A stretch of DNA of 64,000 bases from Vibrio sagamiensis NBRC 104589. Its GTDB lineage: Bacteria > Pseudomonadota > Gammaproteobacteria > Enterobacterales > Vibrionaceae. The DNA is taken from positions 62,001-126,000 of the forward strand of contig NZ_BJXJ01000011.1 in assembly GCF_007990935.1 (NCBI RefSeq), written 5' to 3'. The translations under genes were made by a program, and so were the position numbers. Below the pieces are notes generated by a model. It saw nothing but the letters and a program-made list of their open reading frames with translations. It was not told the DNA's origin and ran no database searches. This document shows, piece by piece, positions 35,144-45,861 of this stretch (within the stretch, counting starts at the first letter, position 1; each line of letters starts with the position of its first letter).

Positions 35144-35353
35144 ATGAAATTCAGCTTAAATACAGCTAACAAATTTGGTTTGCATAAGAAGGTATTTAAG
35201 GTGTACTCAATTGGTGATGTTGTTGTTGCAATAAAAGGGATTAATCTTGGTGAATTGGTTGTGACAGGCCAAAGTAGTGGCGGTTCTTACACGCACGTTA
35301 AAACAAGCCAAGAAACGTTAACTTACCCAACTAAGGATCTTAAAAAAGCATAA
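35144..35353 (+). CDS. small hypothetical protein, 69 residues
   Basis: It starts MKFSLNTANKFGLHKKVFKV and ends KTSQETLTYPTKDLKKA. No signal peptide; beta-rich and basic. No strong ribosome site stands before the ATG at 35144. A clean terminator follows 12 bases after the stop, which supports a real transcription unit. It lies 122 bases behind the deaminase-like gene, so an immunity or accessory role is possible but only inference. Confidence 0.5.
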   Translation: MKFSLNTANKFGLHKKVFKVYSIGDVVVAIKGINLGELVVTGQSSGGSYTHVKTSQETLTYPTKDLKKA

Positions 35354-35365
35354 ATTAAGATCTAA

Positions 35366-35394
35366 CAAAAAAGCAGCTTTCAAGCTGCTTTTTG
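35366..35394 (+). terminator. rho-independent terminator
   Basis: AAAAAGCAGCTT-TC-AAGCTGCTTTTTG, a perfect stem with a T run, ending the transcription unit of the secreted pair and small gene. Confidence 0.88.
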
Positions 35395-35548
35395 TTATTT
35401 AAGGTTACTTGGATACAGCCATTTGGAATCAATTGTAGACATTGTCTAAATTATGGCCCTTTAAAGGAAGTGGGTAAAAAAAAGCGCTGTATTTCTACAG
35501 CGGCTTTGAAGTTTATTAGTAAACCAGAAATAACCACACAATCAGGTG

Positions 35549-37132
35549 TTAGATCAATCCTTGCTCTTTTGCCATTTTGTTAGCAATACTTGGCGCTTTC
35601 CAGATACTCGGTAACAAAATGAAAGAAACGGGTACTGCAGTTACTACTATAAAAGATTGCAGGGCAGAAATTCCCCCCGATCCCATAGAAATTAGTGCAA
35701 TTGCAACGAGCCCCATCATTATACCCCAAAAGCTTCTTACCAAAGCATTAGGTTCTGTGGTTCCAGTCATAACTACACTAATCGTATAGGTCATTGAGTC
35801 GCCTGTTGTGACGATAAACGTCGTTGTCAGAATCAAAAATAAAACAGAAATTACCATTGGAAATGGTAGCTGAGATGTGATGGCAAGCAAAACGGCAGGT
35901 AAGTTGAAGCCTTCAAAAGCGGATGATATTAACCCAGGGCTACTTAGCTCAAAAGCCAAGCCACTGCCACCAACAATACTAAACCAAAAGCAAGTTATCA
36001 GAGGAGCTGCGATACTTATTGATAATATAAGTTGGCGAATTGTACGGCCTCTTGAAATACGAGCAATAAAAATAGCCATCATCGGGCCATAACCAATAAA
36101 CCAACCCCAGAAGAAGACGGTCCACCAACTTAGCCAGCCTGTATCACCACGATATAAGGCCATAGGAAAGAAGTCGTCGATCATTTGACCGATACCTTGA
36201 ACGTATCCATCAATGATAAAGCTAGTAGGTCCTACACATAAAATATAACCAATTAATGCGACTGACAAGATGATATTATAACGACTTACTAATTGGATTC
36301 CTTTGCTAACGCCACTCAGTGCCGATAATGTATACATGAGTATTGCTGCTAAAATGACGAGACTTTGAGTGACAAAAGTGTCCGGTAGTCCAAACAATTC
36401 ATTCAAAGCATAACTGATCTGAAGACCTAAGAATCCAATTGGGCCAATGGTTCCTGCTGCAACGGCAATAATGCTACAAGCATCAGCAAGGTTTCCTATC
36501 CAGCCATTAATTGCTTTATTACCAAAAATGGGATAAAGGAGAGTACGAGGCTTAAGAGGCAATCCTTTGTCATAGTGCAGATGCATAAGAACAACAGAAG
36601 AAAGGCAGCCTAGGATTGCCCAAGCAAGGAATCCCCAATGCATGAAAGATTGAGAGAGGGCATTGAGCGCGGCTGTTTTCGGTGCTGCGTCACCGTATAA
36701 TGGTGGAGCTTTAACAAAATGTGCAATTGGTTCTGCTGCTGCCCAAAAGACGCCACCACCGGCAAGTAGAGTACATAGAACAATTGATAACCATTTAAAG
36801 TTATCAATATCAGGTTTTGTCAAACCACCAAGGCGAACGTAACCTGTACGGCCTAAGGCTATAGCCAGACCAATAAGAAAGTTAACAAGAAGTAATACTT
36901 GCCAAAAAGAGCCAAAGTATTGAGTCGCTAAACCAAAGCCAGTGTTGACCACTCGGGTCAGTGTATCGGTATATGTCAGTGCAAGAATAACAAATAGGGT
37001 AAGAAAGCTGCCGCTCAACCAGAATACTGGGTTGGTAAGTTCAAGACGTTGTAACAGGGAAGGGGGATGAATAGCAGAATAATCTGCTTTTTTAACAGTA
37101 GCATCGGTGGTGGAATTCGTCATATTTGACAT
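35549..37132 (-). CDS. BCCT family (betaine/carnitine/choline) transporter
   Basis: A 527-residue inner-membrane carrier with twelve likely helices. It carries GVFWAAAEPIAHF (the family WxxAEPI region), the FWGWFIGYGPMMAIFIARIS segment typical of helix 8, and ISRGRTIRQLI after it. Members take up glycine betaine, choline, carnitine or related compounds for osmoprotection. WAAAEP instead of the usual WGWAEP and FWGWFIGYGP instead of FYWAWWISWSPFVG make it a divergent member, so its substrate is uncertain. Start ATG at 37132 (MSNMTNS). No catabolic genes are adjacent. Confidence 0.88.
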   Translation of the reverse strand: MSNMTNSTTDATVKKADYSAIHPPSLLQRLELTNPVFWLSGSFLTLFVILALTYTDTLTRVVNTGFGLATQYFGSFWQVLLLVNFLIGLAIALGRTGYVRLGGLTKPDIDNFKWLSIVLCTLLAGGGVFWAAAEPIAHFVKAPPLYGDAAPKTAALNALSQSFMHWGFLAWAILGCLSSVVLMHLHYDKGLPLKPRTLLYPIFGNKAINGWIGNLADACSIIAVAAGTIGPIGFLGLQISYALNELFGLPDTFVTQSLVILAAILMYTLSALSGVSKGIQLVSRYNIILSVALIGYILCVGPTSFIIDGYVQGIGQMIDDFFPMALYRGDTGWLSWWTVFFWGWFIGYGPMMAIFIARISRGRTIRQLILSISIAAPLITCFWFSIVGGSGLAFELSSPGLISSAFEGFNLPAVLLAITSQLPFPMVISVLFLILTTTFIVTTGDSMTYTISVVMTGTTEPNALVRSFWGIMMGLVAIALISMGSGGISALQSFIVVTAVPVSFILLPSIWKAPSIANKMAKEQGLI

Positions 37133-37429
37133 AATCACTTCGCTTTTAGGGCCAATAAGGCCGTGTATTTCCCCCACACTAGTACGATTAATAGTGTGAG
37201 GACGTTCAAAAAGCCGCTGATATTAGCACGTTGAGTATATTAATATAAGCAATAAAAGCTTTAATTTTGTTCATAAATGTCAACTAACCGAAATTTAAGT
37301 AAAAAGATTTTATAACCAATGCGTTTAGTTGAATATATTCCCTAACCACTAACAGGAGTTATTAATTGACCGCTGTAGTGATTAGAGAATTTCGTAGTAA
37401 ATGAATTTAATTCGATGCTAGTGAAGTAA

Positions 37430-37972
37430 TCATGAGTTAAATAACCAATAGCTAACAGGGTTATCTGGACATTGGTATGGACCACATTCAACAAAAACAT
37501 TGATGACATTCAGTGCAACAACTGTAATGGCGAGTAGGCACACAATACGTCCAAAACTATTCATTTGATATGGTTCTGAGCTTTCTTCTTTATTCGTCAT
37601 CATTAGTATTACCGAAACGGCAAATATAGTAGCAACGAATAGAACAAAAGCCCATGTGTAATAATGCATACCAAAAACAGCACTACCATATTCAGGTGTC
37701 CCTGGAATTACGTGGAGAGAAACCTGTCTAAGTGATGTGATTATGCCGAATAGGGCACCAATGATAATTACTCCGTAGTGTCTTGACTCAGGACCATAAA
37801 CCACATTGAGCAAGAAACCAAACATGACCATAACGAAGCCTATACGTTGTAATAAACATAAAGGACAAGGTAGTTCATTAAGGGCAAACTGAAGTACAAA
37901 ACCGATGAGTAGGACAGTCGTAATACCTAATAGACCGAGGGTATTAAACAGAGATAAAGATGCACGATTCAT
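37430..37972 (-). CDS. DsbB-family disulfide bond formation protein
   Basis: A 180-residue inner-membrane protein with four helices. The first periplasmic redox pair is in LPCPLCLLQR (CxxC) and the second in ECGPYQCPDNP. DsbB-type proteins reoxidise DsbA and pass electrons to quinone. It is shorter than or different from E. coli DsbB in the second loop and belongs to the DsbB-like group paired with a DUF5993 gene, which lies 13 bases upstream. No DsbA is adjacent, so the partner is unknown. The ATG at 37972 has GAGGT upstream. Confidence 0.87.
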   Translation of the reverse strand: MNRASLSLFNTLGLLGITTVLLIGFVLQFALNELPCPLCLLQRIGFVMVMFGFLLNVVYGPESRHYGVIIIGALFGIITSLRQVSLHVIPGTPEYGSAVFGMHYYTWAFVLFVATIFAVSVILMMTNKEESSEPYQMNSFGRIVCLLAITVVALNVINVFVECGPYQCPDNPVSYWLFNS

Positions 37973-37985
37973 ATTTATTTACCTC

Positions 37986-38141
37986 TTACAATAAAATCGA
38001 AAGTTGATCGGTTGCATGGTGATTAAACCAATACAGTCCAATGATTACCGATGAAGCAAATAAAGCGTAACCAGCACTTTTTTTCCCGAGAAATGTGCTG
38101 AGCATCGCGGCGAGTAATAGTAAAAAAATGAGTGTCATCAT
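37986..38141 (-). CDS. DUF5993 small membrane protein
   Basis: A 51-residue protein made almost wholly of two helices (MTLIFLLLLAAMLSTFL and GYALFASSVIIGLYWF) with a short end LSILL. This is the pattern of the DUF5993 family, usually encoded just before a DsbB-like gene, as here. The start is at 38141 or the next ATG; AAGGAAGG lies upstream. It may help assemble or regulate the DsbB-like protein (inference). Confidence 0.78.
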   Translation of the reverse strand: MMTLIFLLLLAAMLSTFLGKKSAGYALFASSVIIGLYWFNHHATDQLSILL

Positions 38142-38518
38142 GAGGGTTTTTCCTTCCTTACTATGAGCTTTAATTATTTTAATAATAGGCAATTCTTTAC
38201 AATCTGCGACAGCAGATGATGAATTTGTTATTTAATTTTTAAAATAATCCTCTATCAACTGCTTTAAATGAGAAAGTTTGGGTTCTTTTTTACAGCGTCG
38301 AATTGAGAATAAAGTAGCCTAATACCGAGAATTTTAAGTCAAGATTTGAGTTAAGTAAGCGTGCTTTTAAGGAGAAGTTTACTGACTTAATTCCGCTTAA
38401 TTGGAGCATGTTACACAAGTTATGGCTAAATCATCATAAGTTGTGTCGTCTAACCTCAACTATCACGAGTCTTGACATCAATTAGGAACAGAATGCTACT
38501 TTGGTTTATTTTTTAGCA
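38142..38518. other. intergenic region upstream of DUF5993/DsbB
   Basis: No gene seen. It contains the promoter region of the DUF5993-DsbB pair and, at its right end, leads into the ppsA terminator. Confidence 0.35.
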
Positions 38519-38555
38519 TAAAAAAACCTCCATTAGAAATAATGGAGGTTTTTTT
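38519..38555 (-). terminator. rho-independent terminator of ppsA
   Basis: AAAAAAACCTCCATT-AGAAAT-AATGGAGGTTTTTTT. Perfect stem with A and T tracts, about 40 bases past the ppsA stop on the minus strand. Confidence 0.88.
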
Positions 38556-38594
38556 GTTATGGAAAGTTATTTTGATAAAATATATTACCTGTCT

Positions 38595-40964
38595 TTATTG
38601 ACTAACTTTGCCTAATTTGAGCCAGGTATCAATAACGGTGTCTGGGTTGAGAGAAACAGAGCTAATCCCTTGAGCCATTAGCCATTCGGCTAAATCATCG
38701 TGATCGGATGGCCCCTGCCCACAAATGCCTACGTATTTACCGGCTTTTGTCGCTGCATCGATAGCCATTTTGAGCATTGCTTTAACAGCAGGATTACGCT
38801 CATCAAATAAATGCGCAACATCTCCGGAATCTCGATCTAACCCAAGTGTTAGTTGGGTCATATCGTTGGAACCAATGGAGAACCCATCAAAATATTTTAA
38901 AAACTCTTCAGCTAATATTGCATTTGATGGCAGCTCACACATCATGATGACTTTTAAACCTTCATCACCACGTCGGAGACCAAATTTTGCCAATATATCG
39001 ATCACCGAAGCCGCTTCACTTGGCGTGCGAACAAATGGGATCATGATTTCTACGTTTTTAAGTCCCATTTGGTTACGTACACGCTTGAGTGCTTGTGTTT
39101 CTAATTCGAAGCATTGTTCAAAGACAGGTGAGATATAACGAGACGCCCCCCTGAAGCCCAGCATTGGATTTTCTTCATGAGGTTCGTAGGTTTTTCCGCC
39201 GATTAAATTGCTGTATTCATTTGATTTAAAGTCTGACATGCGTACGATGACACGTTTAGGCCAGAAAGCAGAGGCAATGGTTGCAATGCCTTCGGTTAAT
39301 TTGCTGACGTAGAAATCGATAGGATCGTTATAACCACGAATACGCTCTTTGATTTGAGTTTTAACTTCATCGCTTTGTTGTTCAAAATTGAGTAAGGCTT
39401 TAGGGTGAATACCGATCATTTTGTTGATAATAAATTCAAGTCGAGCGAGCCCAACGCCTTCATTTGGGATCTGAGCGAAATCAAACGCACGGTCGGGGTT
39501 ACCAACATTCATCATGACTTTCGTTGGTAGAAGAGGTAAAGCATCGACTGAGGAACGTTTGATTTCAAACGGTAAGTCACCTTGATACACATACCCTGTT
39601 TCACCTTCAGCACAAGAAACCGTTACGGTTGTTTCATCGGTCAGTCTACTTGTTGCATCGCCGCAACCAACGATAGCTGGTATACCAAGCTCTCGGGCGA
39701 TGATTGCAGCATGACAAGTACGGCCACCACGGTTGGTAACGATGGCAGAGGCTTTTTTCATTACCGGCTCCCAATCGGGGTCGGTCATATCAGTGACTAA
39801 CACATCGCCTTCTTGAACCAATGACATTTGATCTAAAGATTGCACTAATCGCACGGTACCTTGCCCAATACGCTGACCAATTGCTCGTCCTTCGACAAGA
39901 ACATCGGCTCTGTCATTCAATTCATAACGTTCAATGACATTCTGATCGTCTTGTGAACAAACGGTCTCAGGGCGTGCTTGTACAATATATAACTTGCCGT
40001 TTACACCATCTTTGGCCCATTCAATATCCATCGGACGTTGGTAATGCTTCTCGATGATCATGGCTTGTTTGGCAAGTTGCGTTATTTCTTCATCATTTAA
40101 AGAGAAGGTATTGCGTTCTGTTTCTGACGTATCGACAATATTAACCTGTTTACCTATTTCTTGGCTATTGGCGTAGATCATTTTGATTTGTTTCGAGCCA
40201 AACGTTTTCTTTACGATTGAGTGATTGCCAGCTTCAAGCATAGGTTTATGCACGTAAAACTCATCGGGATTCACCGCACCTTGAACCACCATCTCGCCCA
40301 GCCCCCAAGAAGAAGTGATAAATACAACTTGATCAAACCCAGATTCCGTGTCTAGCGTAAACATGACACCAGAGGAGGCTTTATCTGAGCGCACCATTGT
40401 TTGAATACCCGCAGAAAGAGAGATCCCACGATGATCAAAACCTTGGTGAACACGATAGGAGATTGCTCGATCGTTAAACAACGAAGCATAAACGTGCTTG
40501 GTTGCTTCTAACACGGCTTCAATTCCTTTTACATTAAGGAAAGTCTCTTGCTGGCCCGCAAAAGAGGCATCAGGTAAATCTTCTGCTGTGGCTGAAGAGC
40601 GAACGGCAACAGAGACATCAGGATCAGAGGAAACAAGCTCAGCATAATTATCACGGATGTCTTGCTCTAAATCAGCAGGAAAGGGCGCATCCAGCACCCA
40701 TTGACGAATTTTGGCACCCGTTGAACGTAACGCTTCAACGTCATCAACGTTGAGTTCATCCAGCAGTTGATGAATACGCTCGTCTAGATTTTCATGGTCT
40801 AAAAACGTATTAAAAGCGTATGAAGTTGTCGCAAAGCCGTTAGGGACAGACACACCAAGGCTGTCTAGGTTTGATACCATCTCACCAAGAGAAGCGTTTT
40901 TTCCACCGACTTTGTCGACATCATTCATGGATAGGCCATTGAACCAAAGGGTATTCTTTTGCAT
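38595..40964 (-). CDS. ppsA: phosphoenolpyruvate synthase
   Basis: A 789-residue enzyme converting pyruvate, ATP and water to PEP, AMP and phosphate in gluconeogenesis. Visible: ATP-grasp start [44 protein letters not shown] (read in two parts), the phosphohistidine loop [23 protein letters not shown]-binding [16 protein letters not shown] and the catalytic Cys in [10 protein letters not shown]. Full family length. The ATG at 40964 has GGAGAAAG upstream. It is divergent from ppsR, its regulator. Confidence 0.96.
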   Translation of the reverse strand: MQKNTLWFNGLSMNDVDKVGGKNASLGEMVSNLDSLGVSVPNGFATTSYAFNTFLDHENLDERIHQLLDELNVDDVEALRSTGAKIRQWVLDAPFPADLEQDIRDNYAELVSSDPDVSVAVRSSATAEDLPDASFAGQQETFLNVKGIEAVLEATKHVYASLFNDRAISYRVHQGFDHRGISLSAGIQTMVRSDKASSGVMFTLDTESGFDQVVFITSSWGLGEMVVQGAVNPDEFYVHKPMLEAGNHSIVKKTFGSKQIKMIYANSQEIGKQVNIVDTSETERNTFSLNDEEITQLAKQAMIIEKHYQRPMDIEWAKDGVNGKLYIVQARPETVCSQDDQNVIERYELNDRADVLVEGRAIGQRIGQGTVRLVQSLDQMSLVQEGDVLVTDMTDPDWEPVMKKASAIVTNRGGRTCHAAIIARELGIPAIVGCGDATSRLTDETTVTVSCAEGETGYVYQGDLPFEIKRSSVDALPLLPTKVMMNVGNPDRAFDFAQIPNEGVGLARLEFIINKMIGIHPKALLNFEQQSDEVKTQIKERIRGYNDPIDFYVSKLTEGIATIASAFWPKRVIVRMSDFKSNEYSNLIGGKTYEPHEENPMLGFRGASRYISPVFEQCFELETQALKRVRNQMGLKNVEIMIPFVRTPSEAASVIDILAKFGLRRGDEGLKVIMMCELPSNAILAEEFLKYFDGFSIGSNDMTQLTLGLDRDSGDVAHLFDERNPAVKAMLKMAIDAATKAGKYVGICGQGPSDHDDLAEWLMAQGISSVSLNPDTVIDTWLKLGKVSQ

Positions 40965-41266
40965 GTCTTTCTCCAAAACCTTGCAGCAAATGTAGGGACT
41001 AAGAGAGCAAACGTTTACGTGATGACATAAAAAAATATTGTGTCTTTAAGATTCAGTCACGTAGCGGTAAGCCAAAATTTTTTTAATGGGCGTCAAAATG
41101 GATCTCGCAGGATGGATTGGCAATATTGAGTAAAGTCTGATTTTCAGGGCGTTACTGAATTTTTTAACCAAGTTAGTATCCTTGCGCCATTCACCTTGAG
41201 GTCCTTTGTATATATTAATATTATGTTGCTTATCCTAAGCAAATAGTTTTCAAAGTCGAAACACAA
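40965..41266. other. divergent promoter region ppsA / ppsR
   Basis: About 300 bases with no gene. It must carry both promoters; I could not identify a certain Cra/FruR or CRP site by eye. Confidence 0.35.
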
Positions 41267-42100
41267 ATGCAAATTAATAGTCAAAGTCGTGATGTGTTCT
41301 ATGTTTCTGATGGCACAGCGATAACATGTGAAACTCTCGGGCATGTTGTTTTAGGCCAGTTTCCGTTCACACCGAATGAAAAAGCCTTCCCGTTTGTCGA
41401 AAGTGTCGACAAAGTTATTGATGTGATCAGAGAAATTGAAACCTCATACCAACGCCACGGCGTGAAACCCTTGGTCTTTTTCTCCATTGTCTTGCCTGAT
41501 GTACGGCAAAAGTTGTGTGAAGCACCTGCTTTTTGTTATGACGTTTTAGACAGTATTGTGCAAAAGGTGCAGAGCGATATACAAATGGTGCCCGAGCCTA
41601 AACTGCAACGTTCTCGAAGTGTGAGTAAGGATTCAGATACGTATTTTGATCGTATTGCCGCGATTGAATACACATTGGCACATGATGATGGGATGACCCT
41701 AAAAGGATTGGAGGAAGCGGATATCATACTTCTTGGGGTTTCTCGTAGTGGCAAGACACCAACCAGTTTGTATATGGCCATGCAGTTTGGTTTAAGGGTT
41801 GTTAACTATCCTTTTATTGCTCAAGATATTGGAATGATGCGCTTGTTGCCTGAGTTTGAAATCTATCGACATAAACTATTTGGTCTCACTATTAATCCAG
41901 AACGTTTGAACGAAATTCGTGAAAATCGTTTATCTGGGAGTGACTATGCCAGTGCTGAACAGTGCAAATTGGAGTTAGATACTGTTGAAGCTTTGTTCAG
42001 AAGGGAAGCCATCCCCTATATTAATACTTCTTCACTGTCGGTTGAGGAGATCACTACGCGAGTGATGGAGCAGGCCGGTATGAAACGTCGGTTATTCTAA
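41267..42100 (+). CDS. ppsR: PEP synthase regulatory protein (bifunctional kinase/pyrophosphorylase)
   Basis: A 277-residue DUF299-family protein. It inactivates PpsA by ADP-dependent threonine phosphorylation and reactivates it by phosphate-dependent dephosphorylation. It starts [20 protein letters not shown] and carries the P-loop-like [15 protein letters not shown] at about residue 155. Head-to-head with ppsA, as in many proteobacteria, which supports the assignment. Confidence 0.95.
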   Translation: MQINSQSRDVFYVSDGTAITCETLGHVVLGQFPFTPNEKAFPFVESVDKVIDVIREIETSYQRHGVKPLVFFSIVLPDVRQKLCEAPAFCYDVLDSIVQKVQSDIQMVPEPKLQRSRSVSKDSDTYFDRIAAIEYTLAHDDGMTLKGLEEADIILLGVSRSGKTPTSLYMAMQFGLRVVNYPFIAQDIGMMRLLPEFEIYRHKLFGLTINPERLNEIRENRLSGSDYASAEQCKLELDTVEALFRREAIPYINTSSLSVEEITTRVMEQAGMKRRLF

Positions 42101-42130
42101 GGCGTGATATTAAGTCTCAGACCGGCCCCT

Positions 42131-42180
42131 TACCCAAGCGACCTCGCTCTGAACCAAGCATCTTGAAGTCACTTGGGTAT
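42131..42180. repeat. short copy of dispersed inverted repeat
   Basis: TACCCAAGCGACCTC ... GAAGTCACTTGGGTA with about 20 bases between. It has both family ends and lies between the convergent ppsR and dnaJ-like genes, where it may end transcription from both sides. Confidence 0.75.
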
Positions 42181-42214
42181 ATAAGGGTAAAAGTATCAAT
42201 CAGGCTGCTTCAAA

Positions 42215-43132
42215 TTAGACGGCTTCTTGAAATTGGTGTAGAAGGTCTTTTTGTTTGTCTGAAAGGTTTGTTGGAGTATCTATCTTAAGGGTTACGATCA
42301 AGTCACCAGTAATGCCTTTGCGGTTTTTAACACCCTTACCAGACATTTTCATCTTACGTCCGTTCTGAGTGCCTGCGGGGATTTTTAGCTTGTAGCGATT
42401 ATTAAATACTTGAACCTCGACTTCTCCTCCGAGGGCAGCGTCGATCATGCTGACATGCTTAGTACAAAGCAAATTGTCATTTTCACGCGCAAGATAAGCA
42501 TGTGGACGAGTATTAACAATTAAAAGTAGGTCCCCATCTGGCCCACCGTTAACCCCTTTTTCACCTTTGCCTGCGAAACGAATTTTTTCGCCATCTTTAA
42601 TTCCCGCAGGTATCTTGACGTTAATTTTTTTCTGTTTGCCATCCATCGGCAATTCGACAATACGTTCAGCACCTTGTATTGCATCGATAAAGTCGACAGT
42701 AAAGGTATATTCATGATCTTGGCCTTTTCTTGGGCGAGAGCTTCTGCTGTGAGCACCTCCAAAAATATCCTCAAAACCACCAAATCCACCAGCACCTTGG
42801 CCAAAGCCGGAAAACCCTTGACCACCACGTCCAAAAGCACCGCCGAAAATATCTTCAAAGCCTTCGTGACTGTATTGTGCCTGTCCTTCGTGATTCCCGT
42901 AGCCGTTGCCAAAAGCGGCGTGACCAAAGCGATCATATTGCTGGCGTTTTTCTTTGTCAGTCAGAACTTCATAAGCTTCTTTAATTTCTTTAAACTTCTC
43001 GGTTGCGGTCTCATCATCCGGGTTTTTATCTGGATGATACTTCATGGCGAGTTTTTTATAGGCTTTTTTGATGTCTTTGACGGGGGTGTCTTTAGGAATA
43101 CCCAAAATCTCGTAATAGTCTCGTTTTGACAT
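42215..43132 (-). CDS. DnaJ-class (type B) co-chaperone without zinc finger
   Basis: A 305-residue Hsp40. The J domain (residues 1-70) has the HPD motif in [11 protein letters not shown], followed by a Gly/Phe-rich linker (about 75-130) and two C-terminal substrate-binding domains ([20 protein letters not shown] and [19 protein letters not shown]). The four CxxCxGxG zinc repeats of true DnaJ are absent, so it is CbpA/DnaJ-B like. It lies about 120 bases downstream of dnaK on the same strand and probably serves it. The start is the ATG at 43132, as MSKRDYYE matches family starts. Confidence 0.92.
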   Translation of the reverse strand: MSKRDYYEILGIPKDTPVKDIKKAYKKLAMKYHPDKNPDDETATEKFKEIKEAYEVLTDKEKRQQYDRFGHAAFGNGYGNHEGQAQYSHEGFEDIFGGAFGRGGQGFSGFGQGAGGFGGFEDIFGGAHSRSSRPRKGQDHEYTFTVDFIDAIQGAERIVELPMDGKQKKINVKIPAGIKDGEKIRFAGKGEKGVNGGPDGDLLLIVNTRPHAYLARENDNLLCTKHVSMIDAALGGEVEVQVFNNRYKLKIPAGTQNGRKMKMSGKGVKNRKGITGDLIVTLKIDTPTNLSDKQKDLLHQFQEAV

Positions 43133-43255
43133 ATTCACCGCTCATTTTAATTGGTTTAATTGAAAAGAAGACGCCTGAGTTAGCCTCAAACGTCTACATA
43201 CAAAAAGCTGGATAAAGACATTAGGCGACCAAAGCCGCCTAGTCAATCGTGGTAC

Positions 43256-45169
43256 TTATTTCTTTTCGTCTTTTACTTCTTCAAACTCAGCATCCACGAC
43301 ATCGTCTTCTTGAGACTCTGAGTTTGCCTGCGTGCCTTGAGATTGTTGAGCTTGTGCTTTTTGTTGTGCGATTTCCATCAATTTCTGAGATACCGTCATC
43401 AAATCTTGCACTTTTGCATCAATATCGTCTTTATCATCACCTTTTCGCGCGGTTTCTAAGGCAGAAATAGCAGCTTCAATTTTCTCTTTTTCTTCCGCAG
43501 GAAGGGCATCTGAAGTTTCTTCTAACTGTTTACGCGTACCATGAACAATTTGGTCTGCTTGGTTGCGAGCCGCAGCGAGTTCTTCGAACTTCTGATCGGC
43601 TTCTTTGTTAGCTTCTGCTTCCTGAACCATTTTCTCGATTTCTTCATCACTCAGACCACCTGAGGCTTGAATGGTGATCTTCTGTTCTTTACCCGTTTGT
43701 TTATCTTTGGCTGAGACATTAAGAATACCATCTGCATCGAGATCAAATGTTACTTCAACTTGTGGTAGGCCGCGTGGTGCAGGCTGAATACCCTCTAAGT
43801 TAAATTGTCCAAGTGATTTATTGAAAGACGCTTGCTTACGTTCACCCTGAAGTACGTGGATGGTGACGGCACTTTGATTGTCTTCTGCCGTAGAGAAGAC
43901 TTGTTGCGCTTTGGTCGGGATTGTTGTGTTTTTCTCAACCAACTTCGTCATCACTCCGCCCATGGTTTCAATCCCCAGAGAAAGAGGGGTCACATCGAGC
44001 AACAAGACATCTTTTACATCTCCAGAAAGAACACCCCCTTGTATTGCCGCACCCATAGCAACAGCTTCATCTGGGTTGACATCACGGCGAGCCTCTTTGC
44101 CAAAGAACTCAGCCACTTTGGCTTGGACCAAAGGCATACGAGTCTGACCACCGACTAGGATAACATCGGTAATATCGTTTACAGACAATTCGGCATCTGC
44201 AAGCGCGATTTTTAATGGATCTAAAGAACGTTGCACCAGATCTTCAACCAAAGATTCTAACTTAGCACGCGTTACCTTGATGTTCATATGTTTAGGCCCG
44301 GATGCATCGGCTGTTACGTATGGCAAATTAACGTCTGTCTGTGAAGTGGAAGAAAGCTCGATCTTGGCTTTCTCTGCGGCTTCTTTTACTCGCTGCATCG
44401 CAAGGGGATCGTTTTTCAAGTTAACGCCTTGCTCTTTTTTGAATTCGTCAACCAAGTAGTTGATCATTCGATTATCAAAATCTTCACCACCGAGATGGGT
44501 ATCACCATTGGTTGCAAGAACTTCAAAGGTTTTCTCGCCCTCAACTTCATCGATTTCGATGATGGAAATGTCAAAAGTACCACCACCAAGGTCATAAACT
44601 GCAATGGTGCGGTCACCACCTGATTTATCAAGGCCATAGGCCAATGCAGCAGCAGTTGGCTCGTTGATAATACGTTTAACTTCTAAGCCTGCGATACGGC
44701 CTGCATCTTTTGTTGCTTGGCGCTGAGCATCATTAAAGTAAGCTGGTACAGTAATTACAGCCCCTGTGACTTTTTCGCCTAGGAAATCTTCGGCGGTTTT
44801 TTTCATTTTCTTCAGTACTTCAGCAGAGACTTGAGGAGCCGCCATTTTTTGGCCTTTTGCTTCTACCCAAGCATCACCGTTATCCGCTTTGACGATTTTG
44901 TATGGCATGATTTCAATATCACGCTGTACTTCTTCGTCTTCAAAGCGACGACCGATCAGACGTTTGATTGCAAACAGTGTATTGGTTGGATTTGTAACTG
45001 CTTGACGTTTTGCTGGTTGACCTACAAGTATCTCACCGTCGGTGTAGGCGATGACAGATGCGGTGGTGCGTTCACCTTCCGCATTTTCAATAACACGTGG
45101 TTTGTCGCCGTCGAGTACTGCAACACAAGAGTTAGTTGTACCTAAGTCAATACCAATGATTTTACCCAT
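43256..45169 (-). CDS. dnaK: molecular chaperone DnaK (Hsp70)
   Basis: A 637-residue Hsp70 with the complete ATPase domain ([41 protein letters not shown]), linker [13 protein letters not shown], substrate-binding domain and the C-terminal end [16 protein letters not shown]. It closely resembles the main vibrio DnaK. Here it is followed by a zinc-less DnaJ and preceded by an Hsp20 gene, without grpE, so it may be a second copy. Start ATG at 45169 ([10 protein letters not shown]). Confidence 0.95.
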   Translation of the reverse strand: MGKIIGIDLGTTNSCVAVLDGDKPRVIENAEGERTTASVIAYTDGEILVGQPAKRQAVTNPTNTLFAIKRLIGRRFEDEEVQRDIEIMPYKIVKADNGDAWVEAKGQKMAAPQVSAEVLKKMKKTAEDFLGEKVTGAVITVPAYFNDAQRQATKDAGRIAGLEVKRIINEPTAAALAYGLDKSGGDRTIAVYDLGGGTFDISIIEIDEVEGEKTFEVLATNGDTHLGGEDFDNRMINYLVDEFKKEQGVNLKNDPLAMQRVKEAAEKAKIELSSTSQTDVNLPYVTADASGPKHMNIKVTRAKLESLVEDLVQRSLDPLKIALADAELSVNDITDVILVGGQTRMPLVQAKVAEFFGKEARRDVNPDEAVAMGAAIQGGVLSGDVKDVLLLDVTPLSLGIETMGGVMTKLVEKNTTIPTKAQQVFSTAEDNQSAVTIHVLQGERKQASFNKSLGQFNLEGIQPAPRGLPQVEVTFDLDADGILNVSAKDKQTGKEQKITIQASGGLSDEEIEKMVQEAEANKEADQKFEELAAARNQADQIVHGTRKQLEETSDALPAEEKEKIEAAISALETARKGDDKDDIDAKVQDLMTVSQKLMEIAQQKAQAQQSQGTQANSESQEDDVVDAEFEEVKDEKK

Positions 45170-45411
45170 ATTTATATCCTCGTTTTGCATTAGCTTATCT
45201 AATGTAATCTGAATTTTTTATGACGATTAGAATGAGAACAACGGAACACGGTTAAAGTGGCTTGGCCCGTTGGGGGTTCTAATTCGTCTAGCTTCGTTGT
45301 TTGTTCGACAATGCCATTAGACGTAAAAAAGCCTGTTTGACTCTGGCGTCATAAATGGCTTGGCCCTTTTGGGCAGCGAGAAACACATTGTTTGAAGCTG
45401 ATATAACTTTC

Positions 45412-45444
45412 TGATTAATAAAATTTAATGATTAATAAAATTTA
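45412..45444. repeat. 16-base tandem direct repeat at the hsp20 3' end
   Basis: TGATTAATAAAATTTA occurs at 45412-45427 and again at 45429-45444, one base apart. The second copy includes the stop codon of the Hsp20 gene. It is perhaps a replication slippage product. Confidence 0.75.
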
Positions 45445-45861
45445 CTGACTGATGGGAATCTTTCTTGCTTGCATCGATTCCGGTACTTCTCTTATCAGTT
45501 CTATGTGAAGCAGCCCATTTTCCATGCTTGCACCAGTGACAGTGACATAATCTGCAAGCTGGAACTTACGTTCAAAGTTTCGTTCGGCAATGCCTTGATA
45601 AATATATGAAGGTTTTGCCTCATTGGACTGGATTTCACCAGAAACAATTAGAACATTTTCATTTTGAATCAAGGTTAATGATTCTTCAGAAAATCCTGCA
45701 ACAGCCATCGTAATCCGGTAGTTATTTTCATCTTTCAATTCGATGTTATAAGGTGGGTAACCATTCGTTGAAGCTTTATGGTTGCTGCTTTCAACGTGAT
45801 TGAGCAGACGGTCAAACCCAATGGCATGACGGTAAAGTGGAGAGAAATCTACATTACGCAT
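45442..45861 (-). CDS. small heat shock protein, Hsp20/IbpA family
   Basis: A 139-residue alpha-crystallin-type holdase. The crystallin domain runs from about residue 38 (PPYNIELKDENNYRITMAVAGFSEE) to about 125, with NFERKFQLADYVTVTGASMENGLLHIEL and the C-terminal I-x-I-like motif KIPI. The N-terminal FSPLYRHAIGFDRLL is the IbpA/IbpB start. It has a good ribosome site AAGGA before ATG 45861 and a sigma-32-like promoter upstream. It forms a stress group with the dnaK and dnaJ-like genes that follow on the same strand. Confidence 0.93.
   Translation of the reverse strand: MRNVDFSPLYRHAIGFDRLLNHVESSNHKASTNGYPPYNIELKDENNYRITMAVAGFSEESLTLIQNENVLIVSGEIQSNEAKPSYIYQGIAERNFERKFQLADYVTVTGASMENGLLHIELIREVPESMQARKIPISQ

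Noticed and set aside
41144-41344. Minus-strand frame overlapping the ppsR start
   Set aside because: It overlaps the conserved ppsR start, has no ribosome site, and has unlikely composition.
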